Shown: piece by piece, positions 59,442 through 64,000 of the stretch
Layout: each line of letters begins with the position of its first letter
Numbering within the stretch: position 1 is the stretch's first letter
Origin: Bradyrhizobium quebecense
GTDB lineage: Bacteria > Pseudomonadota > Alphaproteobacteria > Rhizobiales > Xanthobacteraceae
Assembly: GCF_013373795.3 (NCBI RefSeq)
Contig: NZ_CP088022.1
Location: 6,696,001 to 6,760,000, forward strand
Direction of reading: 5' to 3'
Length of the DNA stretch: 64,000 nt
The notes under the pieces: model-generated
What the model was told of the DNA's origin: nothing
Seen by the model: only the letters and a program-made list of their open reading frames with translations
Databases searched by the model: none
Program-made: the position numbers and the translations under genes

Positions 59442-60394
59442 GATGAGGCTTTCTCCTTGCGCTCGCGCCGGACCAGCAGCTCGATCAGGCGCGGCATCAT
59501 ATAGATCGGAAACTGCGTGGCGGCGAAGAACAGCGCCGTCATCGGCGACACCGCCGCGCCCATCGCCGACCAGACCAGTCCGACGTTGCGGTTGCTCAGA
59601 ATGAGGCCCGTGGTCAACCGCTCGGCCAGCGGGCCCAGCGTGAGCACCGCGCCAAGCGCTTGCAGCGCGAGATTGCAGGCGAAGGCAAGGCCGGCCAAGG
59701 CCAGCGCGGTGGCCGGCTGCGCTGCGACCTGCGCACGCACCCCGGCCATGGTGGCAATGGCGAACAGCAACAGTGAGGCGACCACAAGCGCGTCGATGGT
59801 GCGCGAATGCCGCGCCAATTGTGCAGCGGCCTGACGGCGCAGCAGCAACGCCAGCGCGCCGGCGCCGACGACCAGCAGCGCCAGCCGCGCGGCGAGCGCC
59901 AGCGGATCGAGCGCAAGATCGGCAAATCCCGCTGCGATCAGCGGAACCGTGATCGGGGCCAGCGCCATCGACAGCAGCGTCACGGCCAATGGAACGGTCG
60001 CGTCGAAGCCGAGCATGCGCGCGACTGCCGCCGTGCCGGTCGATGGCGGCGCGCACACCGACAGCACCAATGCAACGATCAACTCCGGCCGAAATCCGGC
60101 GCCGCGCGCCGCGAAGCCGACCGCAAGCGGACAAGCCAGCATCGCCAGCGCCGGCAACAGCAGCGAGACCAGCGGACGCCCCAGCGCACGCCGGAACGCC
60201 GCGCCGTCGACCTGGAGAAAGGTCCCGAGAACCAGGACGAAGATCGCTGCCGCCATCAGCGGGCGCACGCTGTCCGCCAGGGCCGGGAAAGCCAGCCCGG
60301 CCAGCACGCCGATGATCAGCAAGGTCGGCCCGCGCGGCATCAGCTTCGCGAATGATCGTCCCAAGTCTGAACGTCTCAAGTCTTCCCGCCTCAT
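59438..60394 (-). CDS. Bile acid:sodium symporter-like (BASS) membrane transporter
   Basis: Integral membrane protein of 318 residues with about nine hydrophobic segments. The features GPTLLIIGVLAGLAFPALADSVRPLMAA and LILSNRNVGLVWSAMGA resemble the SBF/BASS family. It is upstream of and coupled to the DUF2891 gene, and divergent from a LysR regulator. The ATG at 60394 is used; the frame is open upstream but reads into the regulator gene's promoter. The substrate is unknown. Confidence 0.8.
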   Translation of the reverse strand: MRREDLRRSDLGRSFAKLMPRGPTLLIIGVLAGLAFPALADSVRPLMAAAIFVLVLGTFLQVDGAAFRRALGRPLVSLLLPALAMLACPLAVGFAARGAGFRPELIVALVLSVCAPPSTGTAAVARMLGFDATVPLAVTLLSMALAPITVPLIAAGFADLALDPLALAARLALLVVGAGALALLLRRQAAAQLARHSRTIDALVVASLLLFAIATMAGVRAQVAAQPATALALAGLAFACNLALQALGAVLTLGPLAERLTTGLILSNRNVGLVWSAMGAAVSPMTALFFAATQFPIYMMPRLIELLVRRERKEKASS

Positions 60395-60470
60395 CGTCGT
60401 GTCAGTCGCAATCGTAGGCTTGTGCAAATCATTGTTGAAATCGATTATTGGTATAAGCATTATTGCTGTG
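60395..60470. promoter_or_regulatory. Divergent promoter region between transporter and LysR genes
   Basis: An AT-rich 76-base gap containing AATCATTG, AATCGATT and GGTATAAGCATTAT; likely holds both promoters and the LysR binding site. I could not single out one T-N11-A box with confidence. Confidence 0.45.
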
Positions 60471-61388
60471 ATGAATTTAGCCGCCGTCGATCTCAACCTG
60501 CTGGTCGCCTTCGAGGCGCTGATGGAGGAGCGCCACGTCACCCGTGCGGCCGAGCGCATTGGCCTCGCCCAGCCGTCGATGAGCAGCGCGTTGCGCAGGC
60601 TGCGCGCGCTGTTTGCGGACGAACTGTTCCTGCGCGCCGGCGCGGGCATGCAGCCGACCGAGAAGGCCCTGGCGCTGGCCGGGCCTATCGGAGAGGCGTT
60701 GCGGCACATCCGGGGCGCGCTGGCGCCCGATCGGAGCTTCGATCCGGCCACCGCGCGCAGGCGCTTCACCATCGCAGCGACCGACTACGGCGACCTCGTT
60801 CTGGTGCCGGAATTGAGCCGCCTGTTGCGCATGGAAGCGCCGGGCATCGACCTTGCCGTGCGTCCGCTAACTGACACGACGGCGGCCCTGGCCAAGCTCG
60901 AGCGCGCCGAACTCGATGCGCTGATCGGCGGCCATCTGCCGGACTCGCCACGCTGCGTCCGACACCGGCTTTTCGAGGAACGCTTCGTCTGCATCCGCGA
61001 TGCGGCGCGCGCGAGCCGATCCGAGGCTCTCAGCCTGGAAGATTACGTGACCCTGCCGCACGCGCTGTTCTCCGCGGCCGGCGGCGATGGGCTGCCGAGC
61101 GTGATCGACGCGCTGCTGGCGCGCCATCGGCTGAAACGACGGGTGGCCGTGACGCTGGCGCATGTGGTGGCCGTTCCCTTCGCCGTGGCCGGCACCGATC
61201 TCATCGCCACGATGGCCGAACGCGTCGCCCGCCGTTTCACGCATCTCGCCGAAATTGCCGTCGTGATGCCGCCGATCGACATCCCGGCCTTCGCAATCGA
61301 CCTGATCCATACAGTCCGCGCGGCTGAAGATCCGGCGCTGCGCTGGTTCCTGGATGCCGTCGATCGCTGCGCCACCCGGCTACGATAA
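60471..61388 (+). CDS. LysR-family transcriptional regulator
   Basis: LTTR of 305 residues starting MNLAAVDLNLLVAFEALMEERHVTRAAERIGLAQPSMSSALRRLR, the NodD/LinR-like HTH, followed by a substrate-binding domain. It is divergent from the transporter-DUF2891 pair and probably controls it. The frame is open far upstream, but the ATG at 60471 gives the standard N-terminus. Confidence 0.92.
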   Translation: MNLAAVDLNLLVAFEALMEERHVTRAAERIGLAQPSMSSALRRLRALFADELFLRAGAGMQPTEKALALAGPIGEALRHIRGALAPDRSFDPATARRRFTIAATDYGDLVLVPELSRLLRMEAPGIDLAVRPLTDTTAALAKLERAELDALIGGHLPDSPRCVRHRLFEERFVCIRDAARASRSEALSLEDYVTLPHALFSAAGGDGLPSVIDALLARHRLKRRVAVTLAHVVAVPFAVAGTDLIATMAERVARRFTHLAEIAVVMPPIDIPAFAIDLIHTVRAAEDPALRWFLDAVDRCATRLR

Positions 61389-61471
61389 TCAGCGGTGATG
61401 GCTGACCCGCAGGGGTGGCTAACGACGGCCGCCGCTCCCTATATTGGCGCCTGATTCGAACCAGGCAGCCC

Positions 61472-64000
61472 ATGCGCGTTTTCAGCGTTCCCGTCTCTGC
61501 GCCGTTCCTGCGCACCGTCATTTCGGCGCTGGTCGATGGCCGGCTGGTCGCGGGATTCGAGGCGCAGAGCGATCCGGCAAGGCTCGCCGGCGCCACGCTC
61601 TATCTGCCGACCCGCCGCGCCGGACGGCTGGCGCGCGAGATCTTCCTCGATGTGCTCGATTCCGACGCCGCGGTGCTGCCGCGCATCGTCGCGCTCGGCG
61701 AGATCGATGAGGACGAGCTCGCTTTCGCCGACCAGGGCGACGATGTCGGCGGCACTGCGCCGCTGGAGATCCCGCCGAGACTCGGCGAACTCGAGCGCCG
61801 GTTGACGCTGGCGCATCTGGTCGCGGCCTGGGCGAAGACGCCGGTGTCGGCGCCGCTGGTGGTCGGCGGCCCGGCCTCGACGCTGCAGCTCGCCGGCGAC
61901 CTGGCGCGGCTGATGGACGACATGGTGACGCGCGGCGTCGACTGGCGCGCGCTCGACCGCCTGGTGCCGGACCAGCTCGACAAATACTGGCAGCATTCGC
62001 TCGACTTCCTGCGCATCGCGCGCGACGCCTGGCCGAACCACCTCAAGGAGATCGGCCGGATCGAGCCCGCGGCGCGCCGCGATCAGCTGATCGAGGCGGA
62101 AGCGGCGCGGCTGACCGCGCATCACGCCGGCCCGGTGATCGCGGCCGGTTCGACCGGCTCGATGCCGGCCACCGCAAAATTCCTCCACGCGGTGGCGAAG
62201 CTTCCGAACGGCGCCGTGGTGCTGCCTGGGCTCGATACCGATCTCGACGAAGATTCCTGGGACACGATCGGCGGCGAGCGCGGCGACGATGGCAGGTTCG
62301 CCACGCCGCCCTCGTCGAACCACCCGCAATTCGCGATGCACGCGTTGCTCGACCGCTTCGGCATCAAGCGCCGCGACGTCGAGAGCCTTGCTGAGCCTGC
62401 GCCGCTCGGCCGCGAGGTGCTGGTGTCGGAGACGATGCGGCCGTCGACCGCGACCGCGCAATGGCACGACCGGCTGGAACGGCCCGAGATCGTGGCGCGG
62501 ATTTCCGCCGGGATGACCAATCTCACGGTGGTCGAAGCCCCCAATCCGGAAATGGAAGCGCTGGCGATCGCGGTTGCGATGCGCGAGGCGCGGCATCTCG
62601 GCAAATCGGCTGCGCTGGTGACGCCGGATCGCGCGCTGGCACGCCGCGTGATGGCCTCGCTGACGCGCTGGAAGCTGGAGTTCGACGATTCCGGCGGCGA
62701 TGCGCTGATGGAAACGCCGGCCGGTGTGTTCGCCCGCCTCACCGCGGAGGCCGCGGCCAAGGGGCTTGAGCCGCCGACCTTGCTCGCGCTGCTCAAGCAT
62801 CCGCTGTTCCGGCTCGGCGGCGCCCATGGCGCGCTGAAGCGTGCGATCGAGGTGCTGGAGATCGCGTTGCTCCGCGGCACGCGGCCGCAAGCTGCGACCA
62901 GCGGCCTCGCGCGCGACTTCGCCCGCTTCCGCGCCGAGCTCGTCAAACTCAATAGCGGCGAAACTTCCTCGCTGCATCGACAGGAGCAACGCGCACGGTT
63001 GCGGGACCGCGAACTCGATCAGGCACAGGCCCTGATAGATAAGCTTCAAACGGCGCTGGCGCCGCTGGAAGGCATGGCCTCGTCAAAGCCCCATGATTTC
63101 GCCGAGCTGGCGGCGCGTCACCGCGAGGCGCTGATCGCGCTGTCGGCCGACCAGAACGGCGTCGCAATCGTGTTCGAGGAGCGCACCGGGGCTTCGCTCG
63201 CGTCCGCCTTCGACGAGCTGCTCGCCAAGCAGCAGCCGAGCGGGCTGATGACGCCGCTGTCAGATTATCCCGAGGTGTTCCAGACCGCGTTCGCCGACCG
63301 CATGGTGCGGCGGCCGGAATCGGCGCGCGCGCAGCTCAACATTTTCGGCCAGCTCGAAGCACGTCTGACCGAGTCGGATCGCGTCATCCTCGGCGGTCTG
63401 GTCGAGGGCGTCTGGCCGCCGGCGCCGCGGATCGATCCGTGGCTGAGCCGGCCGATGCGGCACGAGCTCGGGCTTGATCTCCCCGAACGGCGCATCGGCC
63501 TCTCCGCGCACGACTTTGCGCAGCTGCTCGGCCATGACGAGGTGATCCTCACCCACGCCGCCAAGGTCGGCGGCGCGCCGGCGGTCGCCTCGCGCTTCCT
63601 GCATCGGCTCGAAGCCGTTGCGGGCGAAGCGCGCTGGAAGGCGGCGACATCGGCCGGCGAAGCTTACGTGCAATATGCCGCCGAGCTCGACCGGCCCGAC
63701 TCAGTTCAGCCGATCCCGCAACCGGAGCCGCGGCCGCCGCGCGAGGCGCGGCCGCTGAAAATGTCGGTCACCGCGATCGAGGACTGGCTGCGCGATCCCT
63801 ACACGATCTATGCGCGCTATATCCTGAAGCTCGACCCGCTCGATCCCGTCGACATGCCGCTGTCGGCGGCCGATCGCGGCTCGGCGATCCATGAGGCGCT
63901 CGGCGAGTTCACGCAGGTCTATGCCGACGCGCTGCCTGACGACATCAAGAGCGCGCTGCGCGACATCGGGGCCAAGCATTTTGCGCCACTGATGGAGCGG
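61472..64000 (+). CDS. addB: Double-strand break repair protein AddB, 3'-truncated by window edge
   Basis: Subunit of the AddAB helicase-nuclease that processes DNA ends for recombination. Frame open from ATG 61472 to the window end, 843 codons with no stop. It begins MRVFSVPVSAPFLRTVISAL and contains LYLPTRRAGRLAREIFL and AGSTGSMPATAKFLHAVAKLPNGAVVLPGLD, typical of alphaproteobacterial AddB. The C-terminal nuclease domain and its Fe-S cysteines would lie mostly beyond the window. Large minus-strand frames opposite it are shadows. Confidence 0.93.
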   Translation, partial: MRVFSVPVSAPFLRTVISALVDGRLVAGFEAQSDPARLAGATLYLPTRRAGRLAREIFLDVLDSDAAVLPRIVALGEIDEDELAFADQGDDVGGTAPLEIPPRLGELERRLTLAHLVAAWAKTPVSAPLVVGGPASTLQLAGDLARLMDDMVTRGVDWRALDRLVPDQLDKYWQHSLDFLRIARDAWPNHLKEIGRIEPAARRDQLIEAEAARLTAHHAGPVIAAGSTGSMPATAKFLHAVAKLPNGAVVLPGLDTDLDEDSWDTIGGERGDDGRFATPPSSNHPQFAMHALLDRFGIKRRDVESLAEPAPLGREVLVSETMRPSTATAQWHDRLERPEIVARISAGMTNLTVVEAPNPEMEALAIAVAMREARHLGKSAALVTPDRALARRVMASLTRWKLEFDDSGGDALMETPAGVFARLTAEAAAKGLEPPTLLALLKHPLFRLGGAHGALKRAIEVLEIALLRGTRPQAATSGLARDFARFRAELVKLNSGETSSLHRQEQRARLRDRELDQAQALIDKLQTALAPLEGMASSKPHDFAELAARHREALIALSADQNGVAIVFEERTGASLASAFDELLAKQQPSGLMTPLSDYPEVFQTAFADRMVRRPESARAQLNIFGQLEARLTESDRVILGGLVEGVWPPAPRIDPWLSRPMRHELGLDLPERRIGLSAHDFAQLLGHDEVILTHAAKVGGAPAVASRFLHRLEAVAGEARWKAATSAGEAYVQYAAELDRPDSVQPIPQPEPRPPREARPLKMSVTAIEDWLRDPYTIYARYILKLDPLDPVDMPLSAADRGSAIHEALGEFTQVYADALPDDIKSALRDIGAKHFAPLMER

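Noticed and set aside
61439..63049. 536-residue minus-strand frame
   Set aside because: Shadow of addB, whose plus-strand frame is open to the window end and translates to recognisable AddB.

Overview
This is a GC-rich alphaproteobacterial chromosome segment, most likely from Bradyrhizobium or a close relative in the Nitrobacteraceae. The main evidence is an Irr protein with the Cys29 heme regulatory motif and the His117-119 triplet at the positions known from B. japonicum, a Mur/Fur homologue, a PraR/PhrR homologue after lnt, a DivL pseudo-kinase, and many palindromic intergenic repeats of the kind common in that group. I saw no rRNA, tRNA or CRISPR array.

Layout. 1-5.7 kb: acyl-CoA synthetase (cut by the window edge), PfkB kinase, murJ, trpS and a universal stress protein. 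5.9-17.6 kb: a long plus-strand run of housekeeping genes (NifU-like, tsaB, rimI, mur/fur, HAD phosphatase, miaB, phoH, ybeY, corC-like, lnt, praR-like, M20 peptidase, trmB), several joined by ATGA or GTGA overlaps. 17.7-19.8 kb: two minus-strand genes (PhyH-family oxygenase, DUF2336). 19.9-30.5 kb: the translation/RNA operon rimP-nusA-ylxR-infB-rbfA-truB-rpsO-pnp, preceded by a promoter and a short leader ending in a terminator. 30.8-37.3 kb: GST, then fabA-fabB-fabV (fabV where rhizobia usually have fabI), divergent irr, an SH3 protein and a D-glycerate dehydrogenase. 37.5-40.05 kb: one palindromic repeat broken by two insertion sequences, an IS110/IS1111-type element and an IS30-type element. 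40.1-46.6 kb: LysR/aldo-keto reductase pair, moeB-like, a degenerate secreted protease and ggt. 46.7-58.2 kb: GNAT-mutM on the minus strand, then ubiE-ubiB-coaBC-dut-divL-tsaE/amgK-pilZ-murU. 58.4-61.4 kb: an insert-like block (DUF2891, BASS-like transporter, LysR). From 61.5 kb: addB, running off the window.

How the genes work together. Mur and Irr form an iron/manganese regulatory pair, and irr has three 11-bp-spaced hexamers overlapping its promoter that could be a Mur site. TsaB and TsaE act in tRNA t6A synthesis; AmgK (fused to TsaE) and MurU act in peptidoglycan recycling and MurJ in lipid II export. DivL lies behind a cluster of five GANTC (CcrM) sites, which suggests cell-cycle control.

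Most interesting points. (1) The IS1111-type element has 14-bp inverted ends and a 240-nt non-coding region 3' of its transposase that contains four short matches to its target flanks and its own ends, in the order and strand pattern expected of a bridge/seeker RNA guide. (2) CoaBC carries an N-terminal ribbon-helix-helix antitoxin-like domain, and a perfect TGATAGC/GCTATCA palindrome lies just upstream of the gene. (3) Five GANTC sites lie in 114 bp before divL.
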